This document shows, in pieces, positions 1 through 5,937 of a stretch of DNA of 15,525 nt (position 1 is its first letter; every line of letters begins with the position of its first letter). The position numbers and the translations under genes were made by a program. The stretch lies in NCBI GenBank assembly GCA_937902125.1, contig CALDIB010000028.1:1-15525 (forward strand). The letters are read 5' to 3'. Source of the DNA: an uncultured Treponema sp. Lineage in GTDB: Bacteria > Spirochaetota > Spirochaetia > Treponematales > Treponemataceae. The notes beneath the pieces are model-generated. The model saw nothing but the letters and a program-made list of their open reading frames with translations. It was not told where the DNA came from and searched no databases.

Positions 1-511
1 CACAGCCGTTGACAAGCTCTTCGTTACAATCGGAGGCGCCTTCACAATCGCCGACTCTGACTGGTGGAAAGCTCAAAAGGTAGAAATTAAGGAAGGCTCT
101 TGGACTTTGCCGCAGGAGCAAATCAAGTTGGCCTTGGGCGCTTCTTACGGAATCACGGAGGCCTTCAAGCTTTCAGCCAACTTTGCCGCCTTGTTCTTCA
201 ACAGCGACACACAGGGCGACTTGGATCCCATGTTCCAGTTTGGAGTTGGAGCCGACTACGCGCTCAACGACACCCTTGGACTTTGCGCCGACGTCCGCAT
301 GACTCTTCCCAACAACGAGGCCGACCCAACTTTGAGCTTCTTGGCGGGCCTTGTAGGAAACGTCAACTCAAACGCCAGTTTGGGAATCGGCTTCCAGGGC
401 GTGGTTGGATTGGGCGACAAGGCTGACAAAAAAGGCTTCCCCTGCGTAAAGCAGGACAAGGCTGACTCTTTTGCCTGGGCTGTTCCTATCAAAATGGAAC
501 TTTCGTTCTAA
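1..511 (+). CDS. Outer-membrane beta-barrel protein, C-terminal part (5' end outside the window)
   Basis: The frame is open from base 2 to the TAA at 509-511 and has no start of its own, so this is the last 169 or so residues of a longer protein. The translation alternates polar and hydrophobic residues in short strands (LFVTIGGAF, LALGASYGI, LSANFAALFF, FQFGVGADY, LGIGFQGVV) separated by Gly/Asn/Asp turns. It ends in PIKMELSF, with a terminal Phe as in proteins recognised by the BAM machinery. This fits a membrane beta barrel. Codons are strongly biased (GCC, TTC, AAC, GGA), as in a highly expressed gene. The N-terminal half of a similar-looking protein lies at 14156 onward, so the two may be paralogues; this was not shown by alignment. 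The exact family and any pore function are unknown. Confidence 0.7.
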   Translation, partial: TAVDKLFVTIGGAFTIADSDWWKAQKVEIKEGSWTLPQEQIKLALGASYGITEAFKLSANFAALFFNSDTQGDLDPMFQFGVGADYALNDTLGLCADVRMTLPNNEADPTLSFLAGLVGNVNSNASLGIGFQGVVGLGDKADKKGFPCVKQDKADSFAWAVPIKMELSF

Positions 512-523
512 TCCAGCTTAAAG

Positions 524-588
524 CTTTTTTGAGACCGTTCCTTTTGGGGGCGGCCTCAAAAAGCCCCGCAAAAGGCGGGGCCTTTTTT
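524..588 (+). terminator. Tandem hairpins ending in a rho-independent terminator after the outer-membrane protein
   Basis: The first hairpin pairs CTTTTTTGAGACCG (524-537) with CGGCCTCAAAAAG (551-563), with one mismatch and a one-base bulge. The second is a perfect 7-bp stem, GCCCCGC (563-569) with GCGGGGC (575-581), followed by CTTTTTT. The second is a textbook intrinsic terminator. The two overlap at G563, so they would be formed largely in sequence. Confidence 0.8.
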
Positions 589-602
589 CTTCTTGAGGAT
601 TT

Positions 603-1418
603 ATGAAAAAAACACTTTTGCTTTTTGCGGCGCTTTTTTTTGTTTCCGGCGCCTGCTTTTCAAGGCAAAAAAAAGAAGACCCTTACAGCGACAAAAAACT
701 TCATCCCATAGAAAGGACGGGGCTTCAAAAATTTTTGGGCACAAACCGCTACGACGTTTTGGAGGAATGCTCCGTTTTTGTAAAGACCCTCACCGGATCG
801 ATGAAAGCAAAAAAAGGCTCCTTTATTTACAGAAGAGGTACCGACATAGCGGGCTTTAGGCTTTACTACGACACCACGGCCTACGCCTTGCAAATGGCAA
901 AAGAGGCCAGGGAAACTTGCATTGCGGCCATTGACAGATATTTTTCCGACTTTGAAAGCAAGTCTTTGAACAGAAGCCTTAGCGCAAAAAAAAGCCGCCG
1001 CCTTTACGGACAGGCAGGCGCATACATAGATTACGGCGTGGCCATAGACATGATGAATTACAAGGCCAAGCCCAACGCCACCTTTGGCTACGTCTTTGTC
1101 AAAGGAAACCCGTATTTTGTCATCCACTTGGACAAGGCAAAAAACTTGACGCTGGAAGGCAAAAGTTCTTCCGACTACGGCAACCTGGAGACAATTGTGG
1201 TCAACTTTTATTTTACAAGAAAGCAGGCGCAAGCGCTCAAGGACTTTATTTCAAACCAAAATGTAAATGAGCTGATGGCCAATTACGACTACAAAGAGAT
1301 TGAAGCCGACGCTCAAAACGACGCGGATGAATACAACGAGCAGGAAGAATACAACGAGGCCGGCGATTTTGAAGAAGACTATGAGGAGCGGGATGACTTT
1401 ACAAAAATAAAAATGTAA
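603..1418 (+). CDS. Secreted protein, probable lipoprotein, with acidic C-terminal tail; function unknown
   Basis: This is a 271-residue protein with the N-terminal signal MKKTLLLFAALFFVSGAC. Cys18 preceded by SGA could be a relaxed spirochaetal lipobox; cleavage by signal peptidase I nearby is the alternative. A GAGG at 595-598 sits four bases ahead of the ATG and supports the start. The body (about 35-225) is mixed Lys/Arg-rich sequence with several Tyr. I recognise no domain in it. Residues 231-266 are a low-complexity acidic tail rich in Glu, Asp, Asn and Tyr, ending FTKIKM, which could bind cations or a basic partner. The gene follows a strong terminator and is followed by a weak hairpin, so it is probably its own transcription unit, although no clear promoter was seen. 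It is a real gene by signal peptide, RBS and length. Confidence 0.75.
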   Translation: MKKTLLLFAALFFVSGACFSRQKKEDPYSDKKLHPIERTGLQKFLGTNRYDVLEECSVFVKTLTGSMKAKKGSFIYRRGTDIAGFRLYYDTTAYALQMAKEARETCIAAIDRYFSDFESKSLNRSLSAKKSRRLYGQAGAYIDYGVAIDMMNYKAKPNATFGYVFVKGNPYFVIHLDKAKNLTLEGKSSSDYGNLETIVVNFYFTRKQAQALKDFISNQNVNELMANYDYKEIEADAQNDADEYNEQEEYNEAGDFEEDYEERDDFTKIKM

Positions 1419-1426
1419 TAAACAGC

Positions 1427-1455
1427 CGCCTTTAATTTTTTTTTAGGCGCTTTTA
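1427..1455 (+). terminator. Weak hairpin with long T run after the probable lipoprotein gene
   Basis: CGCCT (1427-1431) can pair with AGGCG (1445-1449) around a loop that is mostly T, and the stem is followed by C and TTTT. The stem is short and the T run lies mostly in the loop, so termination efficiency is doubtful. Some read-through into the next gene is possible. Confidence 0.35.
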
Positions 1456-1498
1456 AAATTGCATTCATTTTTAAGGAATATATGTTAGGAGGTTCCAA

Positions 1499-1966
1499 AT
1501 GAAAAAATTTTTATTGACCGTTGCTGTTGCCGCCATTGTCGCGGGAGCGGCTTTTGCCGAAGACGTCACAGACGCCTTGAACACCGCCGGAAGCGCGGTT
1601 AGCGCCATGAGCGAAAGCGCCAATGTAAGCGAAAGTTTGCAAGGAGTGTGGTTTGACAAAAAGTTCAACTGCAACTGGCAGTTCCAGGTCAATTCCGGAA
1701 GCGACGTGTTCTGCGTTCTTAAGGACGCGGACACAAACGCCGTCATTTACCAGTTCAACAAGAACAAGGTAAAGAACTTTAGGGCTGAATCCCAGACAAA
1801 TTCTTTTGTCATTTCTTGGGAAAGCGAGGAAAAGAATAGGGTCTACAAGTTCTCAAAGTCGATTTCTGTTGACCTCGACTTGCAGCTTGACATCTTCAAC
1901 AACTATTACAACGAGCGCCACAACGCAAAAATCAAATACGTCAGCGCCGACGCCCGCGTAAACTAA
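1499..1966 (+). CDS. Small periplasmic protein of unknown function
   Basis: This is a 155-residue protein with a clean Sec signal peptide (MKKFLLTVAVAAIVAGAAFA, cleavage predicted before EDV). A full AGGAGG at 1487-1492, six bases ahead of the ATG, fixes the start and predicts strong translation. The mature part starts with a Ser/Ala/Asn-rich stretch (about 21-47). A beta-rich domain follows, with GVWFDKKFNCNWQFQV, FCVLKDADT, VIYQFNKNKVKNF and FVISWESEEKNRVYKF. The GVW opening and alternating strands are reminiscent of small lipocalin-like barrels, but that is only a resemblance. There are two Cys (in FNCNW and VFCVL) which could form a disulfide. No membrane anchor follows the signal peptide. 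The gene ends in a long hairpin, so it appears monocistronic or read together with the upstream gene. Confidence 0.75.
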   Translation: MKKFLLTVAVAAIVAGAAFAEDVTDALNTAGSAVSAMSESANVSESLQGVWFDKKFNCNWQFQVNSGSDVFCVLKDADTNAVIYQFNKNKVKNFRAESQTNSFVISWESEEKNRVYKFSKSISVDLDLQLDIFNNYYNERHNAKIKYVSADARVN

Positions 1967-2024
1967 GCCGCTCGTTCCGCCGATTCAAGACGACAAACTT
2001 GAATTGCCGGCGGCTTAATTTTCC
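1965..2024 (+). terminator. Long imperfect hairpin terminator overlapping the stop codon of the small periplasmic gene
   Basis: AAGCCGC (1965-1971) pairs with GCGGCTT (2010-2016). Inside it ATTCAAG (1983-1989) pairs with CTTGAAT (1998-2004). AATTTT follows the outer stem. The left arm begins in the TAA stop codon. The T run is short, so it may act partly as a 3'-end stabiliser. Confidence 0.55.
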
Positions 2025-2037
2025 ATCGTAAAAAAAA

Positions 2038-2122
2038 CTTGTCCGCCACTCCTATCTGCCGCATGGCAGGCGGCGGGCAAGCCGGGCCGCGCGTCGTTTT
2101 TCGTTCGCGCGGCTCTTTTTTT
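2038..2122 (+). terminator. Structured block ending in a strong terminator, with no gene in front of it
   Basis: CTTGTCCGCC (2038-2047) pairs with GGCGGGCAAG (2072-2081) with one wobble, enclosing a small CTGCC/GGCAG hairpin. Directly after it, GCCGCGCG (2086-2093) pairs with CGCGCGGC (2106-2113) and is followed by TC and seven T, a convincing intrinsic terminator. A third copy of the arm, GCCGCGCG at 2123-2130, could pair with 2106-2113 instead, so two exclusive hairpins are possible. No promoter or reading frame that I trust lies between this and the previous terminator. It could be a back-up terminator, the end of a small RNA, or a barrier insulating the downstream promoter at 2138. Confidence 0.6.
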
Positions 2123-2137
2123 GCCGCGCGATTTTTC

Positions 2138-2166
2138 TTGACTTTTACGGGCGGGCATGTTATAGT
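2138..2166 (+). promoter_or_regulatory. Sigma70-type promoter for the putative antitoxin RNA
   Basis: TTGACT (2138-2143) and TATAGT (2161-2166) are separated by exactly 17 bases, one mismatch from consensus in each box. This is among the best promoters in the window. No protein gene starts downstream on this strand for 400 bases; the transcript would run into the hairpin terminator at 2221-2253. Predicted start is about 2173. Confidence 0.75.
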
Positions 2167-2172
2167 AAAAAA

Positions 2173-2258
2173 AAGAGCGCCACAGCGATGCGGCCGCCTC
2201 TTGTTAGGTTTTATAAAAAAGCCTGTCCGAGGTAGACACACACACGGGCAGGCTTTTC
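2173..2258 (+). ncRNA. Putative antisense RNA antitoxin of a type I toxin-antitoxin module
   Basis: The promoter at 2138-2166 and the terminator at 2221-2257 define an RNA of about 85 nt with no credible reading frame. It is transcribed towards the tiny toxin gene on the other strand, and the two transcripts would overlap across the terminator hairpin (about 2214-2258). Its 5' part contains two blocks, 2177-2188 and 2193-2203, that also occur in the toxin mRNA leader in the same sense. The segment GCCTCTTG (2196-2203) can pair over eight positions, three of them wobble, with CGGGAGGT at the toxin ribosome-binding site. The RNA is predicted from signals only. Confidence 0.55.
2215..2258. terminator. 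Bidirectional terminator between convergent toxin and antitoxin transcripts
   Basis: GCCTGTCC (2221-2228) pairs with GGGCAGGC (2246-2253) in an 8-bp stem with one G-T wobble. On the plus strand the stem is followed by TTTTCCTTT. On the minus strand it is followed by six T (complement of 2215-2220). It can therefore end transcripts from both sides, an arrangement like the par locus of plasmid pAD1 (known from that family; similarity of layout only). Confidence 0.75.
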
Positions 2259-2264
2259 CTTTAG

Positions 2265-2357
2265 CTATTTCTTCTTCTTTTGGTTGAAGAGAGCCGCTGT
2301 TTCAACAATCAAAGACAAAAGGGCGACGATTAACATCGCCAGTTCATACTTGCTCAT
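2265..2357 (-). CDS. Small hydrophobic membrane peptide, putative type I (TxpA/Hol-Tox-like) toxin
   Basis: This is a 30-residue peptide beginning MSKYELAML, followed by one hydrophobic helix (about residues 6-24) and ending in NQKKKK. GGGAGG (2373-2368, minus strand) lies ten bases before the ATG and is the only strong RBS in the area. The opening Ser/Thr-x-Tyr-Glu-x-Leu, the single transmembrane helix and the lysine tail match the build of BsrG/TxpA and the putative holin-like toxins of Firmicutes, which depolarise the membrane when over-produced. Family membership is my inference from this pattern. The surroundings support it: a convergent short RNA with a near-consensus promoter, a shared bidirectional terminator, and a structured leader. 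The frame is too short for ordinary gene callers. The alternative is another small membrane peptide with an antisense RNA, or a chance frame, which I think unlikely given the RBS and context. Confidence 0.7.
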   Translation of the reverse strand: MSKYELAMLIVALLSLIVETAALFNQKKKK

Positions 2358-2463
2358 GCCGAACAGACCTCCCGATGACAAGAATCAAGAGGCGGCGCCT
2401 GCCACTTTCGCCGTGGCGCGGAGCGTCGGGCAAGCGGACGCTTTCCTTTTCGCTCCGCATATA
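2358..2463 (-). promoter_or_regulatory. Toxin leader with possible -10 box, hairpin and Shine-Dalgarno-sequestering element
   Basis: On the minus strand a TATATG (2463-2458) could be a -10 box behind A-tract DNA, but no good -35 box is present, so the promoter is tentative. The leader would hold AGCGTC (2442-2437) pairing with GACGCT (2427-2422). CCTCTT (2392-2387) can pair with GGGAGG at the RBS (2373-2368) across a 13-base loop, hiding the ribosome site. An 8-bp pairing of 2418-2425 with 2451-2458 is also possible if transcription begins further upstream. Long structured leaders that block translation are usual for type I toxins. Confidence 0.4.
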
Positions 2464-2466
2464 AGA

Positions 2467-2520
2467 TGGGTTTTTTTTTGAGATTTTTTTAGGTGTTTTT
2501 AAAATTTTTTAAAAAAATTT
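2467..2520. other. Extremely A/T-rich tract
   Basis: Runs of nine and seven T are followed by alternating T and A tracts (for example AAAATTTTTTAAAAAAATTTT split across 2500-2520), in otherwise GC-rich surroundings. On the minus strand these are A tracts directly upstream of the possible toxin -10 box, where they could act as an UP element or bend. On the plus strand they lie upstream of the hydrolase promoter. No reading frame is supported here. Confidence 0.5.
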
Positions 2521-2552
2521 TGGGGGCTTGGGCCGCCATGTCCGGCCGCCGC

Positions 2553-2581
2553 TTGCTAAAAAAACTTATGCGTGGTAAAGT
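2553..2581 (+). promoter_or_regulatory. Promoter of the secreted hydrolase gene, very close to the start codon
   Basis: TTGCTA (2553-2558) and TAAAGT (2576-2581) are 17 bases apart. Only six bases separate the -10 box from the ATG at 2588, so transcription would start at or next to the A of the ATG. No Shine-Dalgarno sequence is seen before that ATG. Confidence 0.5.
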
Positions 2582-2587
2582 GTTTCC

Positions 2588-3484
2588 ATGAAAAAGATTT
2601 TATCCGCCGCCGCGCTTTTTCTTTTTGGAATTTGCGCCTTTGCCACTCAGCCCAGTTCAGAATATCCCATGCTAAAAATAAAGCCAGTCCGACAAAAAAT
2701 TTGGAAGGACGTTCCGGCCATGAAAGGCTTGAGTTCCCGTTTGGATTACTACAAGCCTCTTGAGCAAAGTTCGGACGCGGCCGTAATCGTTTGCCCGGGT
2801 GGAAGCTACCACCATTTGGGAATTTTTCATGAAGGAAAGGACGTGGCGCTTTGGTTTTGCTCCAAGGGAATCAGCGCCTTTGTCTTAAAATATCGGGTCA
2901 GCGGAAACGGATGGCATCACCCCGCCATGCTTGAAGACATTCAGCGCGCCATTCAGCTTGTCCGCCAAAACGCAAGCCAATATAAAATCAATCCGCAAAA
3001 AATTGGCGCCATAGGCTTTAGCGCCGGCGGCCACTTGGTTTTGATGGCGCAGGAATTTTCCGGCCAAGACCAATTGAAAAAACTTGGCCTTCAAAGCGGC
3101 GTAAGCCTTGAGCCAAATTTTATCGTTCCGGTTTACCCGGTGGTTTCGATGCAAGACGACATCGCGCACGTTCGCTCCCGAAAAAGCCTTTTGAACAAAG
3201 ACTTGAGCCAAGAGCGAAAGGACGCGCTTTCCCTTGAGCTTCACGCCGACAAAATAAAATGCCCGGTTTTTTTAATCGCCAACAAGGACGACCGCACTGT
3301 GGACTACCGCAATTCAGTCCGAATGGACGAGGCGATGACAAAGGCCGGAGTTGACCATATTTTTATTCTTGGCGAAAAAGGCGACCACGGCTTTGGAATG
3401 GGCAACAACAATTTTGTCCACTCCACAAGATGGAACGACAATTTGCTTTTGCCCTGGCTAAGAGAGATTGGAATCGCAAACTAA
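2588..3484 (+). CDS. Secreted alpha/beta hydrolase (esterase/lipase type)
   Basis: This is a 298-residue protein with a signal peptide (MKKILSAAALFLFGICAFA, cleavage near residue 19). The fold markers are in order. CPGGSYHHLG (68-77) is an HGGG-like oxyanion segment. GFSAGGH (143-149) is the nucleophile elbow with Ser145. The acid residue is Asp235 or Asp234 in NKDDRTVDY, and His267 is in GDHGFG. These fit the COG0657/BD-FAE group, which includes deacetylases of plant polysaccharides and other short-chain esterases. The protein would act in the periplasm or outside the cell; acyl or acetyl groups on dietary or plant glycans are plausible substrates but unproven. The signal peptide fixes the start although no RBS precedes it. 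It is transcribed alone and converges with lon. Confidence 0.85.
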   Translation: MKKILSAAALFLFGICAFATQPSSEYPMLKIKPVRQKIWKDVPAMKGLSSRLDYYKPLEQSSDAAVIVCPGGSYHHLGIFHEGKDVALWFCSKGISAFVLKYRVSGNGWHHPAMLEDIQRAIQLVRQNASQYKINPQKIGAIGFSAGGHLVLMAQEFSGQDQLKKLGLQSGVSLEPNFIVPVYPVVSMQDDIAHVRSRKSLLNKDLSQERKDALSLELHADKIKCPVFLIANKDDRTVDYRNSVRMDEAMTKAGVDHIFILGEKGDHGFGMGNNNFVHSTRWNDNLLLPWLREIGIAN

Positions 3485-3517
3485 AAAGCGGCTTGCGGCT
3501 CAGGCCTAAAAAGCCGC
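3483..3517 (-). terminator. Terminator of lon, overlapping its stop codon
   Basis: Read on the minus strand, GCGGCTT (3517-3511) pairs with AAGCCGC (3494-3488) and is followed by TTTTT (3487-3483). The left arm lies in the last codons of lon. On the plus strand the same stem has no T run, so it serves the convergent hydrolase gene less well. Confidence 0.65.
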
Positions 3518-5893
3518 GGCCATCACTTCCTCAACGTCAGTCACCGGAATGAATTTAATTCCGGCCTTGACCCGCTCCGGAGTTTCCTCCAAATCCCGCG
3601 CGTTTTGCTTTGGAATTAGGATTGTCTTTATCTTGTTGCGCTTGGCCGCCACGGTTTTTTCTCTAAGGCCGCCAATGGGAAGAACTTGTCCTGTAAGGCT
3701 AAGCTCGCCTGTCATGGCCAGCCGCGGCTTTATGGTCTTTCCTGACAAAAGGGAAACAAAAGTTGTGGCCATCGTTATTCCCGCGCTGGGGCCGTCTTTG
3801 GGCGTGGCGCCTTCTGGAATGTGCAAGTGAACCGTGTTTTCGTCAAACCATTTGGCGTCTTTTATGCCCTTTGAAATGACATGCCGCCTCGCCCAGTTAA
3901 AGGCAATTTGCGCGCTTTCTTTCATAACGTCGCCCATTTGTCCTGTAAGCTGGAGGCCGCCGTTCTTGCTGGGGAATGAAACCGCCTCAAGCAGCAACGT
4001 GTCGCCGCCCATGCTTGTCCAAGCCAAGCCGATGGCCATTCCCGGCTTTGAAGCCTTTTTGATTGAGCTTTCGTCAAAGACAGGCTTTCCCAAATACTTG
4101 TCCAAATCGACCGCGTCAACAGAAAGTTTTTTGTCGCCGCCGTTTTCCTTGCTCAACAATTCGGTCACAAGCTTGCGGTTGATTTTGTCCAAAGCCTTTT
4201 CGTAGTCGCGAACGCCGGATTCCCGCGCGTATTCTTCCGCGATTCTAAGCAGGGCCTTGCCGCTGTATTTGACTTGGCCTTTTTTTAGGCCGTTCTTTTC
4301 CAAGTTCTTTGGAATCAAGTAATGCCGCGCGATTTCAATTTTTTCTTGGTCGATGTATCCTGGAATCTGAATTATTTCCGCGCGGTCAATCAAGGGCGCC
4401 GGTATGGAGTCCAAGGTGTTTGCCGTAAGAATGAAGAACACGTCGCTAATGTCAAAGGGCAAGTCCAAATAGTTGTCCCTGAACGAAACGTTCTGCTCCG
4501 GATCCAGCGCCTCCAAAAGCGCGCTGGCAGGATCGCCCTGCGCGCTCTGGCCCATCTTGTCAACTTCGTCAATCAAGAAAACGGGCGAGCGGCTCTTTGC
4601 AATCTTCAATCCTTGAATGATTTTTCCAGGCATGGCTCCGATGTATGTGCGGCGGTGGCCCTTTATTTCCGCTTCGTCCCGCATTCCTCCGACGCTAAAG
4701 CGGTAGAAAGGCTTGTTCATCGCGCGCGCGACGCTTCGGCCCACAGAAGTTTTTCCCACGCCCGGCGGGCCTACCAAAAGCAAAATCGACCCCTTGTTGT
4801 CTTTCCTTAATTTTCGCACGGCCAAAAATTCCACAACCCGCTTTTTAACGTCGTCCAAGCCGTAATGGTCGCCGTCAAGAATTTTTTTGGCCTTGGCCAA
4901 ATCGTATTCTTCTGGCGCCGACTCTTTCCATGGAAGCGCGCAAACCAATTCCAAAAAGTTTCTGGTGCCGATGTATTCCGGCGAATTGGGATCCATCACT
5001 TGGAATTTTGAAAGCTCGCTTTCAACGCTTTCTTTTATTTCGCCTTCAAATTTAAGGCCGTCGATTTTCTCCTTGAATTTTTTGTAGTCGGTGGCGGTTC
5101 CTTCCGCGTCCGTTCCAAGCTCTTCTTGAATGGACTTCAATTCTTCCCGCAAAAAATAATCCCGCTGATTTTTTTCAACCCGCTCGTTTATTTCCCGCTG
5201 AATCTTTTTTTGAACGCGCAAAAGTTCCTGTTCCTTTTTGATCAAAACAAGAACTTGCTCCATTCTTTGCCGGACATTTATCGTCTCCAAGATTTTTTGC
5301 TGGTCGTTTTTTTCGATGTTCAAAATTGAGGCGATGAAGTCGGCGATTTTTCCCGGGTGGTCGATGTTGACCATGTTCAAGCGCATTTCCTCGCTGAACA
5401 TAGGATTGTTTTCGCTGATTTCCTTCATTTCGCTGATGAGGGCGCGGGTCAAAGCCTTGACTTGAAAAGTGTTGTCTTCTTCGTCGTCAAGATATTCCAC
5501 CATTGCGGCCATAGGCGCCTTGTCATGCAAGGCGGAGCGAATTTTAAAGCGCTTTATGGTGGAAATGAAAACGTTTATTCCCCCGTCGGGCAAATTTATT
5601 TTTTTTATGATTCTGGCGGCGGTTCCCACGGAGCAAAGGTTTTTGAGGGAAGCCTTTTCCTTGTCGTCTTTTACCAACGCGATGCCAATAAAGCCGTCGG
5701 CCTTAATCGCCGCCTCGACGGTCTTTTGGTCGTCTTCGTTGGATATTTGAAGGGGCGAAAAAATTCCCGGAAAAATGGGCCGCCCTTGTATTGGAAGCAA
5801 ATTGAGGGATGGGGGCAAAATCTGTTCAATGGGCAAAATCTGTCCGCTTTCCGGCGGAACAGTCTTGTTTTCTGTGTTCTTCTTCTTAGCCAT
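3506..5893 (-). CDS. lon: ATP-dependent protease Lon
   Basis: A cytoplasmic AAA+ serine protease that degrades misfolded and regulatory proteins, working as a ring of identical subunits. Numbered from the ATG at 5893 it has 795 residues, close to the 784 of E. coli Lon. The N-terminal substrate-binding domain (about 30-215) opens with LLPIQGRPIFPG. A coiled-coil stretch (about 210-270) follows. Walker A is GPPGVGKT (375-382) and Walker B is FLIDE (439-443). The protease domain carries Ser703 in KDGPSAG and Lys746 in GLREKT; the 43-residue spacing is the same as in E. coli (Ser679/Lys722). The open frame extends to a TTG at 5944, but that start has no RBS and lies upstream of the predicted promoter, so the ATG at 5893 is preferred. 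AAAGG ends one base before this ATG, too close for a normal RBS. Divergent from the symporter gene and convergent with the hydrolase. Confidence 0.97.
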   Translation of the reverse strand: MAKKKNTENKTVPPESGQILPIEQILPPSLNLLPIQGRPIFPGIFSPLQISNEDDQKTVEAAIKADGFIGIALVKDDKEKASLKNLCSVGTAARIIKKINLPDGGINVFISTIKRFKIRSALHDKAPMAAMVEYLDDEEDNTFQVKALTRALISEMKEISENNPMFSEEMRLNMVNIDHPGKIADFIASILNIEKNDQQKILETINVRQRMEQVLVLIKKEQELLRVQKKIQREINERVEKNQRDYFLREELKSIQEELGTDAEGTATDYKKFKEKIDGLKFEGEIKESVESELSKFQVMDPNSPEYIGTRNFLELVCALPWKESAPEEYDLAKAKKILDGDHYGLDDVKKRVVEFLAVRKLRKDNKGSILLLVGPPGVGKTSVGRSVARAMNKPFYRFSVGGMRDEAEIKGHRRTYIGAMPGKIIQGLKIAKSRSPVFLIDEVDKMGQSAQGDPASALLEALDPEQNVSFRDNYLDLPFDISDVFFILTANTLDSIPAPLIDRAEIIQIPGYIDQEKIEIARHYLIPKNLEKNGLKKGQVKYSGKALLRIAEEYARESGVRDYEKALDKINRKLVTELLSKENGGDKKLSVDAVDLDKYLGKPVFDESSIKKASKPGMAIGLAWTSMGGDTLLLEAVSFPSKNGGLQLTGQMGDVMKESAQIAFNWARRHVISKGIKDAKWFDENTVHLHIPEGATPKDGPSAGITMATTFVSLLSGKTIKPRLAMTGELSLTGQVLPIGGLREKTVAAKRNKIKTILIPKQNARDLEETPERVKAGIKFIPVTDVEEVMAAAF

Positions 5894-5900
5894 ACCTTTA

Positions 5901-5929
5901 AATATAAGAAATTTTTCGCCTAAAGACAA
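5901..5929 (-). promoter_or_regulatory. Promoter of lon, predicting a leaderless or nearly leaderless mRNA
   Basis: On the minus strand TTGTCT (5929-5924) and TATATT (5906-5901) are 17 bases apart. Seven bases separate the -10 box from the ATG at 5893, so the 5' end would fall at the start codon. No heat-shock CIRCE palindrome was seen in the 75-base gap to the symporter gene. Confidence 0.55.
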
Positions 5930-5937
5930 GCAAAAAG

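Larger units (their letters stand above)
2177..2419. repeat. Inverted repeat flanking the putative toxin gene; same block in both convergent RNAs
   Basis: GCGCCACAGCGA (2177-2188) matches the minus strand of 2408-2419 at 11 of 12 positions. GCCGCCTCTTG (2193-2203) matches the minus strand of 2386-2396 exactly. Order and sense are conserved, with a spacer of 4 bases on the left and 11 on the right. Because the genes converge, this DNA inverted repeat puts the same sequence near the 5' end of the antitoxin RNA and in the leader of the toxin mRNA. Confidence 0.7.

Noticed and set aside
1963..2241. Minus-strand open frame over the intergenic region
   Set aside because: No RBS, crosses terminators, and an inner ATG at 2063 gives only an unremarkable 33-residue peptide.
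2039..2287. Plus-strand open frame of 82 codons across the toxin-antitoxin region
   Set aside because: It starts at TTG without RBS, runs through two strong hairpins and a promoter, and its composition (Arg/Gly-rich, no fold-like pattern) follows the base composition.
2177..2419. Inverted repeat as ends of a small transposable element
   Set aside because: The repeat is internal to the promoter-to-leader region, no target-site duplication is visible, and there is no transposase. A regulatory origin fits better.
2284..2481. Plus-strand frame opposite the toxin gene
   Set aside because: No RBS. It is antisense to the better supported 30-residue peptide and ends in the A/T tract.
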